A stretch of 64,000 bases of DNA from Bolinopsis microptera. Lineage: Eukaryota; Ctenophora; Tentaculata; Lobata; Bolinopsidae. Positions 22,594 through 33,785 of this stretch are shown piece after piece. Each line of letters begins with the position of its first letter. The first letter of the stretch is position 1. Both the position numbers and the translations under genes were made by a program. The notes below the pieces were generated by a model that saw only the letters and a program-made list of their open reading frames with translations, made no database searches and was not told the DNA's origin. The DNA lies in assembly GCF_026151205.1 (NCBI RefSeq), contig NC_087077.1, positions 5,542,483 through 5,606,482 on the forward strand, in the 5' to 3' direction.

Positions 22594-23203
22594 ACCACGT
22601 TTATCAATTTCAATGTTCTGTGACGAATATTGCATGGCGAAACATTCTTGGAAACATGAGGCAAGTTCATCAGCCGATCAGGTGTAAATCGCGGCCTAGA
22701 TTATTTATATGTTTCAAGAACCCCCTCCAGGCCTAGATCTTAATTACAAATTCTGGAAAATGAACGACAGCGGTATCGATTATCGAATTATTTCAACATG
22801 CATACCTTCTCCAAATTCATCACTAATCAAACTAAAGTTTAACAGCTTCTGGGTTCTGACGGATCTACTCCAGGAGGAAACCCCATGGACACCGCTCTCA
22901 CCTCTGCTCGGGTACAAGAACAACCCTCTTACCATGTGTCACTGCTACCTCGCCCTGTAACGACTTTATAACGACAGCACCATATAGTGACATGTCATTA
23001 TAAAGTGCTTGTCACTATATTATAGTGTTGTCACTATATAGTGTTGTCACTATATAGTGCGGGAATCAATTCCTCGCATCGCTCAGAGGTACGCTGAAGA
23101 ACAACCCCTGTCGGCGACTCAGAATCTGAACCAGATGTCCTTCAACAGAAGTGATTTAGATGCTCCCATCTATGTAGTCCCTCGCTCGAATAGTTTTGCT
23201 TGA
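22594..23203 (+). CDS. Uncharacterised gene, last three coding exons
   Basis: Not recognised. Exons 22594-22681, 22846-22956 and 23087-23203 are joined by two short introns (164 and 130 bp) with GT donors (GTGTAA, GTAACG) and AG acceptors (TTTAACAG, CGCTCAG). The two junctions are both phase 0 and the joined frame is open to a TGA at 23201-23203. None of the pieces is long enough to stand out alone. The encoded ~105 residues are Ser/Pro/Gln-rich and polar, with no hydrophobic segment, ending IYVVPRSNSFA, which would suit a cytoplasmic tail or a disordered C-terminus. The second intron is filled with CACTATATAGTG palindromes. Upstream exons are not identified; the first exon's acceptor (ATAAAACAG) is weaker. 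The gene model is an inference from splice sites and phase. Confidence 0.4.
22962..23060. repeat. Cluster of CACTATATAGTG palindromes
   Basis: At least four overlapping copies of TGTCACTATATAGTG or close variants, each self-complementary, within 100 bp. It lies inside the proposed second intron of the gene tail at 22594-23203. Confidence 0.75.
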
Positions 23204-23902
23204 TTTGTTTTACTTTCAATTGGTTCTTAAATGTCAGATAAATTCCAGTTCTTCAGTGTCTCGAGATAACGTCATGTGAATTACTTGATGACGTTGGAGG
23301 AGTCCTAACTTTCCTCACGTCCGAAAATGGCGTTTCTCTTGTATCAAATATTATGATCTATTAAATTGTAGGTTTGTTGCTTAATATAGCCAATCAAACG
23401 AAGATATTGAAAAGCATTGCGATTGTTGTAGTACCAGTAGCTTAGTCAAATTGTTTTACAGCCGAACTTTTCTATAGCGTGCCTCTCTATAGCGGTCCTC
23501 TTATTTTCTCCCAAACTTTAAGTCAATTAACTGTAACTTTTTGTTTCCCCCCGAGAGGGCCGGTATAAAGAGCTAAAGAGGTTTTACTGTATTAAAATTG
23601 CAATGCTATTCCAAAAACATTGAGACAATTCTACGTATTTTTCTTGGGGGTCAGTTTTTTTCTCAGACATATTTATGCTTGTAATTGTATTATTATGGTC
23701 CGAGTCGGTCGCCAATTAGATGCGAAACAAGAACCTCTTAAGTTAAATTGTTAGTCTGGATATTTATTATTTAAGCATGTTCGATGCTAAAGATTCAACC
23801 ACTCGAGAAAATTGATTTGCAATATTGCTCAGCCTACTTTGCCGTTCTCTTACTAACTACCACTAACTCACTCAAATAGCTATCGGGACACTACTACTAG
23901 GC
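23204..23902. other. Intergenic DNA upstream of the transporter
   Basis: Contains the MITE at 23459-23589 and otherwise nothing I recognise. The transporter promoter presumably lies here, but no clear core element was seen. Confidence 0.4.
23459..23589. mobile_element. pogo-like MITE (131 bp)
   Basis: Termini CAGCCGAACTTTTCTATAGC and the complement of CAGTAAAACCTCTTTAGC are imperfect inverted repeats flanked by TA at 23457-23458 and 23590-23591. The same CAGTAAAACC-type end and TA duplication occur in the element at 333-534, but the interior differs. Confidence 0.6.
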
Positions 23903-25479
23903 ATGGAAAAATCCTTCCTGGAGTCGGAGAGGACAGATGAGGCTCACAAACGGAAAAAGAAGTGGGCCCTGTTCTTGATTGCTCTGTGCTGTTTTATCAC
24001 TAATATGTGCTTCAGTGCTCGTGATGGGTTCCTAGCGCTCTTTGCTGATCAACATGGTATAACAGGTAAACTCGCTTTAAAGTTCCAATTTCCACCAATC
24101 TTTTAAATGTATCATTTTATAAACTCGTTTAAGATTTTCAAATAAATTAAACCTGGTGCAAGAGTGAAAGTAAATGTGATATTAATATATGGGCATATCA
24201 TATAAAATTGACGATACAAATTGACGAAACTTTTTTAATTAAGTACTAAGACAATTAAACCATATTTTCAGGTTACGTTTACGGACTATTCAAAGCAAAC
24301 TACATCGTCGGCTACGTCCTCATGGGTTTCCTCAACAAAACGATCCTCAGATTCTTCTCCGCTCGCTGTGTCATCCTCTTTGGTCTGTTCGGACACGGTG
24401 TGTGCATGATCCTAGCAGCAGTGGTGTACACAGTGCTCCTGGACACTAAGGAGCCCCCTCTACCTCACAACAAAGTCCTGTTCCAGATCCTGACTTGTCT
24501 CTTTCAGGGGATCCAAGGAGGCCTGATGAGCTCTGTTACCCTCAGTAGTCTCTCTCTGGGGTCAGCTTACTTCAGGGATGATATGGGAAAAGTTAATGGG
24601 ACTTACTATCTGGGAGCGGTTATTCCACATGGAGTGGTGCCGGTCATCGCTAACTGGATCTACAACACTTGGAATGGTTACGCGCCCCCACTCTACATAT
24701 TTGGATGCCTTGCCTTTGCTCTGTCTGCCGCTGCCTACGTTATCTTCGTCACTAAGGACTTTGACTTCAAGTTTGAAGAAGATGATAAGAGTGGGGCCAT
24801 TAGTTCTCTCCCATACAGGAGTTTTATTCCTCTCGTACAGTCCTACATCCTGACTGCCTACCTCAGCTACCTCCAACTGGCTCTACCAAAGTTCGCAGCA
24901 GTAAAGCTAGGATTCTCCGTGGTGGCAGCAAGTACGCCTCTCTTCGTTCTGATGATCTCCATCGCCATCGTCAACGTCATCATCACATTCCTCTTCACCG
25001 GCAGCTCCAACAAAATCCTCCACATTCTTCTACTGTGCTGCACTATCGACACAGTAGCTGCTTTCCTCATCTTCCCTGCTAACGATGCGTCTCCGCAGTG
25101 GATCTCCGCTGCTCACATTGCTACCTATCCTTTACTCTGCCTTATTGGAATGTCTGACGCATACAGCACTATCAACACCACTCCCGCTATGATATACCTC
25201 TACTGCACCGCCAGAGCCAGGGAACCCAGTGATAGTCAGAAACATACCATGGCTTCTCTTTGGATAGCTGGTAATGGCCTGTCGTACGCGTTTGGAGCAT
25301 ATCTGGCAGGTTTCATAGACCAGGTATTTGAGGAGGATTTCCATCGTGCGGGTATTTTCTGGGGCTGTCTGGCCCTGGTCTGTGTGGTTTCTTTAGTTGT
25401 GCCCATTCTAAGTTTTAACAATAGTGGAGAACAGTACAAGATTTGTGATAATGAGTCAAGTTCTTCCGCTTCCGAGTGA
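23903..25479 (+). CDS. MFS transporter, SLC18-like
   Basis: Two exons, 23903-24065 and 24272-25479, joined in phase 1 through a Thr-Gly-Tyr sequence with a GTAAAC donor and TTTTCAG acceptor; 456 residues. A short basic N-terminus (HKRKKKW) precedes twelve predicted membrane segments in two groups of six, separated by a charged cytoplasmic loop (DFDFKFEEDDKSG) near residue 210. The layout, the loop and the weak resemblance to SLC18B1/drug:proton antiporters (DHA1 family) suggest a polyspecific amine or organic-cation carrier, possibly vesicular. The substrate cannot be read from sequence. Apparent frames on the other strand are shadows. It is flanked by a hAT relic 660 bp downstream. The start Met is the first in frame and has a conventional context (GGCATGGAA). 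Confidence 0.85.
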
Positions 25480-26136
25480 TAGATACTTTAATAGTGAATT
25501 ATTCCTTAATTTGTTCGCTCCACTAATGTAACAGCTTGTTATGAAGCATACTAACATTACGATAGGGCACACTTGATTAATCTTAGAGCTTGACCAATGA
25601 CCAGTATAATAGTGATAAATCAGAGTAAGTATTTAATGATAGGATTAGATGTAAGATGACAAATTATATCTGATGACCGACAAATTTGTCCAGTTCAGAA
25701 TAGCCAGTTGCGTTGACGCACTGAGTTTTAAATACTTCACTGAAAATAAGAGTAATTTAAAAGTTCACCCCGTTTAAATGTGAGTGTATAAAACTGCATA
25801 CATACTGCACATTCTTTCGTGTGGAAAATCCAGAGTTTGAGTTTAACTTCTTTTTTATACTTTGTGTTAGTAATTTAATTACTGTAGTTATCCATACATA
25901 AATATATTATTTGTTTTATTACAATACTCATTATTAATTTATGCTTATCAAATTACAATAATTATCAATTATTGATGTTTAAATGTACAATTATTTCTTA
26001 ATTCGCGTTTCATTCAATATGATTTTCATTGTTATTCATGTAATGAATTATTAAAAATATGCGCTCGGACAAAATTTTTGAGTTGATTTTTAACTGTTTA
26101 AAGTACATCTTATCAAATATTTTTCGTTACAATTAT
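25480..26136. other. Intergenic DNA
   Basis: AT-rich 3' flank of the transporter. No gene or repeat recognised apart from AT-rich low complexity. Confidence 0.5.
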
Positions 26137-26144
26137 ACTTAAAC

Positions 26145-27274
26145 CTTAGTTGTAGTGAACGCTGAACTTAGTCGTACTGAACGTACGTTCCAATCATTTT
26201 GTAGTGAACGTTTGTGAACGTTAGTGAACGTTAGTCAATATTTTGATAATTTTTCCGATAGTTTTTAACTTTAAGGGGTCATTCATAAACAATGAGAGAA
26301 AACCATGTTGTCGGAATTAGACAGTAAATAAACAATAATGAATAAAAATAAGTCACTAGTATAGCAAATAGTAATGAAATTATTGCTCTTTAATTCGTGA
26401 ATTGTTCATAAGACGCAAACTTGCGTTAACATAAATATAAGGTCTCGCTGCTTGTCAACTGTGAGGCGGTTTCTTTTTTGTTTAATACCCAGTCGTACAA
26501 GCTCCAATTCGTCTCACAGGGTGAGGCTGATGTCGATTGCGACAGCGCTTTCATTGCAAAACTCTGTAGTTCGGGTACCTCGCAACCGAAGTTGCTCCAC
26601 CAAGAGACTGGATCGTCAGAATCTTGGCTAAAACTTGAGGCAGCGTCAGTAGAGAATGAGCATCTTTTCTCTCGGTAGAACGTGTGCTGCGAAAGTATCT
26701 TCTTCTTTGTTGCGCCGTCACACCACGTGTCCATGACATCAAGAAACTCCTTCCAGACATCCTGATTCGTGTGCTGATCATATCCCTGATAAGCCGGGTG
26801 AACACAAAACCCTACTGAATGTAGAGGGGAATGGAGCTCGAGCCACCTTTTGTTGGCAAGACTAACCATATCACTTTTATGGTTTCTATTGCGGAAAGCA
26901 AAATTTGCTAACTTTAAGGTGAACAGATAATATTTGTAATAAATTACACCGATGAAACCAACAGGAATCTTAAGACTATTGTCTGAAAATCTAAGCAAGA
27001 CTATTATCGGCTCGAGAATTGAGCATAAATAGTCGACTTCTATCCAGAAATGGGGCTCAAGATCAAACAACATTTGTATTTGTAACATACCTCAAGGCCC
27101 TGAAGGCCTGGCAATGGAAACGCTATAGTACTTAGCCGGATAATTGGGCTATGTCCGGTATTTTAATTTCATAATAGCAATTAACGTTCCTTATGTTCCG
27201 AACGTTAAAATCTTTTAGCAAACGCGTTCACAAACTATTTTTAGTGAACGTTCCGTACGTTCACTACAACTAAG
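26145..27274. mobile_element. Deleted hAT transposon with 8-bp target duplication
   Basis: Terminal inverted repeats CTTAGTTGTAGTGAACG (left) and its exact complement (right) are flanked by the 8-bp duplication ACTTAAAC (26137-26144 and 27275-27282). GTGAACGTT repeats fill the subterminal regions, as expected for hAT transposase binding sites. Only about the last third of a transposase remains inside. Confidence 0.9.
26426..27088 (-). pseudogene. hAT transposase C-terminal remnant
   Basis: 220-residue frame corresponding to the C-terminal part of a hAT transposase. It includes the HPAYQGYD region and the hATC dimerisation block (W..FG.EVPELQSFAMKALSQ then SASPCETNWS..DWVLNKK). The N-terminal zinc finger and the first catalytic aspartates are missing, and there is not enough room between 27088 and the terminal repeat at 27274 for them. 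The element is therefore an internal-deletion derivative that could move only with a transposase supplied elsewhere. Confidence 0.8.
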
Positions 27275-27282
27275 ACTTAAAC

Positions 27283-28443
27283 TGATCTTTTTAAACCTTA
27301 AAACGAATAATCAACAAGATAAATGAACTGCTTAAATCAAATTCGAATTAATTTTATTAAGTTACCTGAACCCCCTCCAACTCATCTGAATATTTCCTTA
27401 CCGTTTAATTGGAATGAACATATCCAGGGCAGCCTTTCCAAATCCGATAACGCTGACATTACCATCTAGCTCATACTCTCTTACCCCCACGTACAACCTA
27501 AAGAATGCGTTATGTTTATATTCATTATATAATACCAATCTTAAAATGGAACTATCAGCGAAATGTGCTGCAGCTATGTTATATTTCTACAGCTTCTTTT
27601 TTAGATAATACGGTGTTAATGTTTAAGGTATCAAAACCATTATGGTCTTAAAAAAAATAATAAAACAAAATGATAAAACATGGTGACAGTGTTACTAAAC
27701 CACCACACCACCACACCACACCACACCACACCACACCACACCACCACACCACCACACCACACCACCACACCACACCACACCACACCACACCACACCACAC
27801 CACACCACACCACACCACACCACACCACACCACACCACACCACACCACACCACCACACCACCACACCACACCACACCACACCACACCACACCACACCACA
27901 CCACACCACACCACACCACACCACACCACACCACACCACACCACACCACACCACTACGTACTTGTTTTTCTCGACCCGTAGGGCTCTTTCAACAAATAAC
28001 TGTGGGTTGATCTGTTTTATCACCTGATCTGTTATTCTCTTGTACATGAAACCTAGCATAATAGTTCAAGTTAGACAATTATCAAACTTTGTGTAGTATC
28101 CGATAACATAAAAAAGATAATCAAAGAAATTATAATAAAAAAACTGGGTCGATAGCACATGATGATCATTACTGTCTTCATTATAATAACCACTATTACA
28201 CTATGCATTAGAGGTGGATAAACTTAGTAAGAGGAAACATAATATTTATAAACACGTTTTATAAATATCTTGCCGATAGAACAAAACATTCAAGAGCTAG
28301 AAGCAAAGAAAATTGTATGCCACCTAAAGGTAAAGGTCCATGATATGAAAAACTTTACTAAGTCCAGTTGTTTAGTTTTTGTCAAATAATTTGTAAGATA
28401 TTTCTCAAATAGATCTTAAGGCTGAGCGTGAGTTTGAGACGAA
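27283..28443. other. Intergenic DNA with microsatellite
   Basis: Contains the (CCACA)n array at 27700-27954. The open frames across that array on both strands are artefacts of the five-base repeat. No gene recognised. Confidence 0.6.
27700..27954. repeat. (CCACA)n microsatellite
   Basis: About 50 pentamer units with occasional CCA insertions that shift the register. Confidence 0.95.
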
Positions 28444-28559
28444 TTTAGCTTTCATTTTAGACTTCACGTCTCCCGAAATAAAACTGCGAACAAAGTGAAA
28501 CAAGGAACTTTGTTCGCAGTTTTATTTCGGGAGACGTGAAGTCTAAAATGAAAGCTAAA
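28444..28559. repeat. Perfect 53-bp inverted repeat (hairpin)
   Basis: Arms 28444-28496 and 28507-28559 are exactly complementary, with a 10-base loop (GAAACAAGGA). The arms start TTTAGCTTTCATTTTAGACT and end GCGAACAAAGT. A 12-base direct repeat AGATATTTCTCA flanks the structure loosely (about 28397 and 28560). It could be a recent foldback element, a replication-generated palindrome or a small-RNA precursor; nothing in the sequence decides. Confidence 0.9.
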
Positions 28560-28582
28560 GATATTTCTCAGTAATTCCGTCG

Positions 28583-28692
28583 ACCAGTCAGTCAGTCTGT
28601 CTGTTTGTCAGTCTATCTGTTTGTCAGTCTGTCTGTTTTTCAGTCTGTCTGTTTGTCAGTGTGTCTGTTTGTCAGTCTATCTGTTTGTCAGT
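28583..28692. repeat. 16-bp tandem repeat (GTCAGTCTGTCTGTTT)
   Basis: About seven units with small variants (TATCTGTTT, TGTGTCTGTTT), starting about 25 bp after the perfect hairpin. Confidence 0.85.
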
Positions 28693-29066
28693 TAACAAGT
28701 TTAGAGCAGCTATTTTTTTGGTCTGTCAATCTGTCTGTATCTGATAACAAACCAAGCAGTTTCGACCTGAAATTATGATATCTTCGTTGATAGGAATCGC
28801 GAGCTTTGAATTTAAACACTCTGGTTAAAATTATTAAACCATCAAATTGCATACATTTTTCAAGGGGAATTTGAAAACAGTTGTACTTGGTTAAAGAAGG
28901 TTGGATAAAAACCACGTCACCCCAACAAACCACGTGATCAATTAACAGATTAGATTTTTTTTAGATTTGAAAAATTTTCAAAACGGTATATACAAATCAA
29001 CAGGATTATAAAACATAAAAATAAAAACCGCTTTGTCGGCAAATGCCAGGGCCCTAACAATCCACT

Positions 29067-29067
<1 letters not shown>

Positions 29068-29113
<46 letters not shown>
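29068..29113. repeat. Poly(A) tract (46 bases)
   Basis: Uninterrupted A run 22 bp beyond the iRhom stop codon. Because the gene is on the minus strand this is a T run in its 3' UTR. Confidence 0.95.
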
Positions 29114-29114
<1 letters not shown>

Positions 29115-29135
29115 AAACCTTACAAGACGTGGACT

Positions 29136-32100
29136 TTACACGTTAGTGATCCTTGGTTGTAGATCCATGTAGGTGTCTTTACAGAAGTTTGAGGTGAATG
29201 GGAGGCAGTTAAAGAAACCAAGGTTTAACTTGGTATAAATATCCTGGGTTATTTCAATACAGCTGTAACATCCGACCACAATTACAATTTTCAATTCAAG
29301 ATATTAAAATAGCTTCCTGTAACCAACAATTCCCATAGTTTAACAGTACTTACCTGTTTTAAGAAGAAAAGATATGTAAGAAGAAAACCAGCAAGAACAC
29401 CAAAAGAAGCCAGAATAATCCTGACAGTGATCCGTATTAGGTAGTCACCAGTGCACCGTGGTACTTCATGTCTCAACGTTACCATGGATACGAGGAACCC
29501 AAACACTAACCTGTCAATCATCGTGTGTTTTTACTTCTACTTCATGACACTAGTGATTTAAAATAAACTATTTACATAAAATTCAGTACTGTCCTTTACC
29601 TCATAACTCCCGCCTCCCGGAGAGGGTGCATTTACTGTTAGGACCCCCCCCCCACTGTTAGGACCACCCCCACTGTTAGGACCTCCCCCCCCCCCCCCCC
29701 CCCCCCCAGTTAGTACACTTACCCGCCCACATGAGCCCAGTTATCTATCCAGGGGAGGAGGCCAGGTATAAGAAGGAACACACAGATACCCAGCCAACAC
29801 AGCATCTTCCTGGTCTGATGCTCTCTTAGTAAACTCCTCCCTTGTCTCCATTCTCGTATCTTTATTATATCCCGGGCTATGTGGGAGCCTATGATACCGA
29901 ACAAGGATCCTGATGCTCCTACCTGAAAGGAAGGGGGGTTCATATTTAGTTCTGTGGGCAGCTTATTTTGGTAATAATACTTACTAACTATGTATATAGC
30001 AGAAGAATTAATAGCGTTACTAATAAAAACAAAAAACTTCTAAATATTTAAAAGAGAAAAAAATCGTTATTAATTATGAACATGTAGTAAAGTAAAACCC
30101 CGATTAACTGTATTATTTCCCCAAATTGTACGGTAAATCAAGTTTTTTTCTGTACAACTATCCTGAGTAAAACGCACCATTGGTTGATAAGGGGTAAGAA
30201 CAGCAGATAACAAGATGCCTCCAGTACCGCTCACACAATAAACCAGAGCTGTCCTCCACCAGCCAACCCCCTCTTCGTAGGGGCGCACAATAAAATACAG
30301 AAACACCAAACTGTGGGTTTTGTGTGTGATTTTCAAAAGTTTCAGCCGCTAGAACAGCTATTAATATTATATATTATCATAGCATATATTATCATAGCAG
30401 AATTGAAAAGTGAGATAACACTTCATACACATATAAACCCTGGCCTTGTTGAAATGCAGTAACCAACTAGATATTAATTTCCAGTAAAATATTAAGATAA
30501 TCTAATAATAATATTAAGATAATGTTTGTTCACAATGATGTGTTTACCTAGTAAGAAGATGAAGAATGCCACCATGAATAAATATAGGCAGTAAGAACCG
30601 GTAAAACTGATATAGCCCTGATACGTCAACACCACACACATGTTTAACGCAATCAACCTGAAACAAAATATATTATGAACAAAATATTCTGAATAAATAC
30701 CATGTATTAACGTAATTCCACAGGTACGTAGCTGATCTTAATATTCATATTGAAAAATGTCAAGCTATTCAAACAATTGTTCCGTGCTTTTTATAAGACA
30801 TAAATCAGGATTAATTGTATATTTTGCACGCATACGACATAAAGCTATTCAATATTTGAACGTAAAACCAAACTTTCCCAGTATAAATAATAATACTATA
30901 TACCAGAGATGTTTGAAACTTCTCAGAATGAGTCACCTAGATGAATTAGTGTCACACAAACCTTGCTACACAGACCAGCATGAGGGTGGAAATATCCGCT
31001 TCTAAACGCACATTCTTCCTGGAAAACAAATCTTTAATATAAAAACGATCATCAAACTTTTAAAAAGAAGTTATATACTCTTGTCAATTCAAGGCCTCGT
31101 ATAAATCATTATTATTTCAATAAATTTTCGATTCTCATTTGTCAAGAAAAAAAACTTACGTCAGGTCATGACGAAGGACAATATAACACCAACCTCAGAT
31201 ATGATAGCACACTGGCCCTGAAGTCCAAAACAACAAGGTCTAGCTGTTACCTCGCACGCCAAGGTGGGAGACTTCTCTCTTCCTGACCACATGTGTTAAA
31301 AAAGGACGGAACATTTTTTTAACTAACAAAACGTAATAAAACTCGAATTAATACATTTATGTTGATTTATATTGTAGTTTTAATCATGTTAGCAATTTGA
31401 AGATGACAATGACATTGAAACATTGAAACGTGACAATTTTATTAATACTATTTGACAGGTAAATATGACTCACTGAATATTGTACGATTCTCTCCGACCT
31501 CACAGTGAGTGGGCCAAGTTGTTATGGGTCCCTTCCATGCTGAGTCATTAGCTTTATCTTCGGGATGATGACAAAACTCTCGACTCATGCCACAGATCTG
31601 AGAAAAAATGCATGCAAACGTAAATTTAGAAATTGAACCAATGTCGAAGAATGAAGAGTTTTTAAAAACGATACTATCAGAAATTAACATTTAATGGGAC
31701 ATTTGTAAATGATATTTTTATCTTTGAGCATATTCCTCAGATCATTATTACTGTTAAGTTATATTGTATGAAATTCCAAAGTCACCTTGCTTTCATAGAA
31801 GTTAGAAAAAGCACTGGTGCAATTTTCAGACAGGGATTGCCAACAAACATTCAGATCTTTTCTTACGCAGCAACCAGTTTTATCTTCAACCTTCTTTTCT
31901 GCCTCCGCCTAAAAATAATGGAATTGATATTAGTTGCAATACTGAGAGCGAGTAGACCATTTTGTATCTTTGTTAGTACATTACAATAAATTATTCACAC
32001 CCTGAACCTTAAGACCATGATAATATCATCTTACCATTTCCAAGATTGCAACATCGCTTCTCATGCAAGGAGCATATTTAGCACCAAGATGAATCAAGGC

Positions 32101-32639
32101 TTGATACTCTGGACCAATCCAAAAGTTCTCCTGCTGCATATGAGTGACAGTTTCATAGGCAAGATTGTGTCTTAACAGTTGTTTTTTGATTGGTTTATAT
32201 GTTGTTCCTATTGGTGCAAAACTAAAACTGCACAGTGCTGCTATAAGAACCAAAGTATCCACAAGCATCACCCAAAGAGTAAAATACGGCCTGCAAAATA
32301 TAGATAAGTTGCATACGTATACTGGGTATAGTATCTGATCTAAAAATGTATTTACAAAAAAAAGGACATCTCATTTCAAATTGTTTAACAAAGTGTGCAA
32401 TATTTCAAAACAAGAACATACATAAAAAACGAAATTTTAAATCTGAACTACCTGCTAAATGTGTGAAGATGTTTCCCATTATTCCTGCTCATCTGATCCC
32501 TGTACCGCATCTTTGAAATTAAATCCTTTGCAGATGTTGGTGGAGAACAACATGTTTTGGAACCTTTGCATTGTAAACATGGAACAGGGAAGAATAACTC
32601 TGATTTGATTTCTTTAAGAATCACAGAAATCCTTGCCAT
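29136..32639 (-). CDS. RHBDF: iRhom-family rhomboid protein with an intact GASG motif
   Basis: Eleven exons with consistent phases: 32452-32639, 32035-32290, 31786-31908, 31504-31597, 31194-31243, 30962-31018, 30548-30657, 30178-30310, 29723-29922, 29354-29510, 29136-29243; 491 residues, stop TAA at 29136. A short cytoplasmic N-terminus is followed by the first membrane segment (about 64-90). Next comes the luminal cysteine-rich iRhom homology domain with its markers (APIG, QQENFWIGP, LIHLGAK, CCVR, RPCCFG, GYFHPHAGLCS), then the rhomboid core (QFYR...HGGILHLL, PYEEG.GWWR) and the C-terminal NCLPFTSNFC tail. iRhoms escort TACE/ADAM17 and EGF ligands through the ER and Golgi and are considered proteolytically dead. 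Here the catalytic loop reads G339-A-S341-G rather than the GPxG of vertebrate iRhoms, and H401 is present in DNWAH, so a Ser-His dyad exists. The TM2 oxyanion position is Ser, as in iRhoms. The N-terminus is much shorter than the vertebrate one; upstream coding exons are possible. Confidence 0.9.
29640..29707. repeat. Poly(C) and GTTAGGACCCCCC repeats next to a splice donor
   Basis: Three ACTGTTAGGACC-type units separated by C runs, ending in a C run of about 22 bases, 15 bp from the donor of iRhom exon 29723-29922 on the opposite strand. Confidence 0.8.
30090..30152. mobile_element. Short pogo-like MITE in an iRhom intron
   Basis: 63-bp inverted-repeat unit (AGTAAAACCCCGATTAACTG and complement of CAGAAAAAAACTTGATTTACCG) with TA on both sides; a small relative of the element at 333-534. 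It lies within 30 bp of the exon at 30178. Confidence 0.55.
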
Positions 32640-33372
32640 GTTTGTGGTAACCTATAAAAAGAGTTAACTGTTGGAATGATTACATGATTTCACTCAAAGC
32701 GTTATATGAATGAGAATTTTAATTTTTATTTAATAATTATATGATTCAACTATAAATGTAAAGGTGTTGATGTTATAAACATATTGAATTTTATTCATCT
32801 TGGGTATGAGATTGGGAAGATGGTTGTTGTAACCAATGTATAAAGAAGACTGTTGAAAATTGTCTTCTCATCCTCCTCTTCTCATCCTCCTCACATCCTC
32901 CTCACATCTTAAAGTTGTGTTTTTTCTTGCATCAAGTATGCTTTGCCAAAGTAGATGTCAATGTAAAAGGGTTGGGATGATATAAAGCTAGGCAATGCTG
33001 TTCACCATGGTAACGAGACTGGATTAATTTTATTGCGTTTTCAAATGTGATGATATAGTCACATGGCACAGGTTTATAATATATATATAATTGGAAGTTA
33101 TCTCCCAGTATTGTGCACAGTGTCAGATATGGAGCATGGTGCTGCAGCCATAAACAGGAGTACATACTCAAAAATTATTCAAACAGTATACACAGATAAT
33201 TCTAACAATGGTAATTGCCTAGTTTTAAGGTTATACACCCTCAAAAATGAATAAGCCAATAAATTAAATTAAATGTAATAATAGAAATTTTTAAAAATCA
33301 CGGTATAAAATTTAAAAAATTTGTTTTACTAACAAGCGATTCTGGCCCACGCCCACCAAGCACTCCCGACCT
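32640..33372. other. Upstream flank of iRhom
   Basis: Contains an ATAG acceptor immediately before the iRhom start (32640-32650), suggesting a 5' UTR exon further right, and a CATCCTCCTC-type repeat at 32866-32905. No other gene seen. Confidence 0.4.
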
Positions 33373-33760
33373 TTAATAATCTAGGAGTGTTGATCGCAGG
33401 TTAGGGTCCAAATCACTTCTTGTAGTGGGTGGTAAACTTTTTTGTATCACCGTAACCCCTGATAGCGATGATACAAGTTCTGACCGGATCGATTCGCAGT
33501 CTGCGTCTGATAAACGACATTTCATCACAGTACCTTTGGCCTTCTTCTCATCAAGGTGCTTTAAGAATTGTGATGCCTCCAATGCCATTCCTCCTGTTGT
33601 ACTGAACACAAGTGGGGTAAACATAGCTTTCTCTACATTCAGGAATCTTTCGTTGTACTCACGTTTTTTGTTTTTCTCATGAGTTTGGCATATCTGTGAG
33701 ATGCTCTTGTCACTGTGAGACTGGGCTTGGTCGCGGAGTACCCTTACGCCTGTGAATGCC
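33373..33760 (-). pseudogene. LINE reverse transcriptase C-terminal fragment
   Basis: The frame ends at 33373. It contains the conserved post-RT segment (REYNERFLNVE then FTPLVFSTTGGM followed by an E.....F...L region) found at the C-terminus of many invertebrate LINE polyproteins. Everything upstream (RT core, endonuclease) is missing, and a MITE starts just beyond it at 33786. It is a dead 5'-truncated copy. Confidence 0.6.
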
Positions 33761-33785
33761 CTGTCCAGTGGTACGCGCGGCGTGG

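Noticed and set aside
27640-28059. Long open frames across the CCACA array on both strands
   Set aside because: They are produced by a stop-free pentanucleotide repeat and change register with CCA indels; no protein family.
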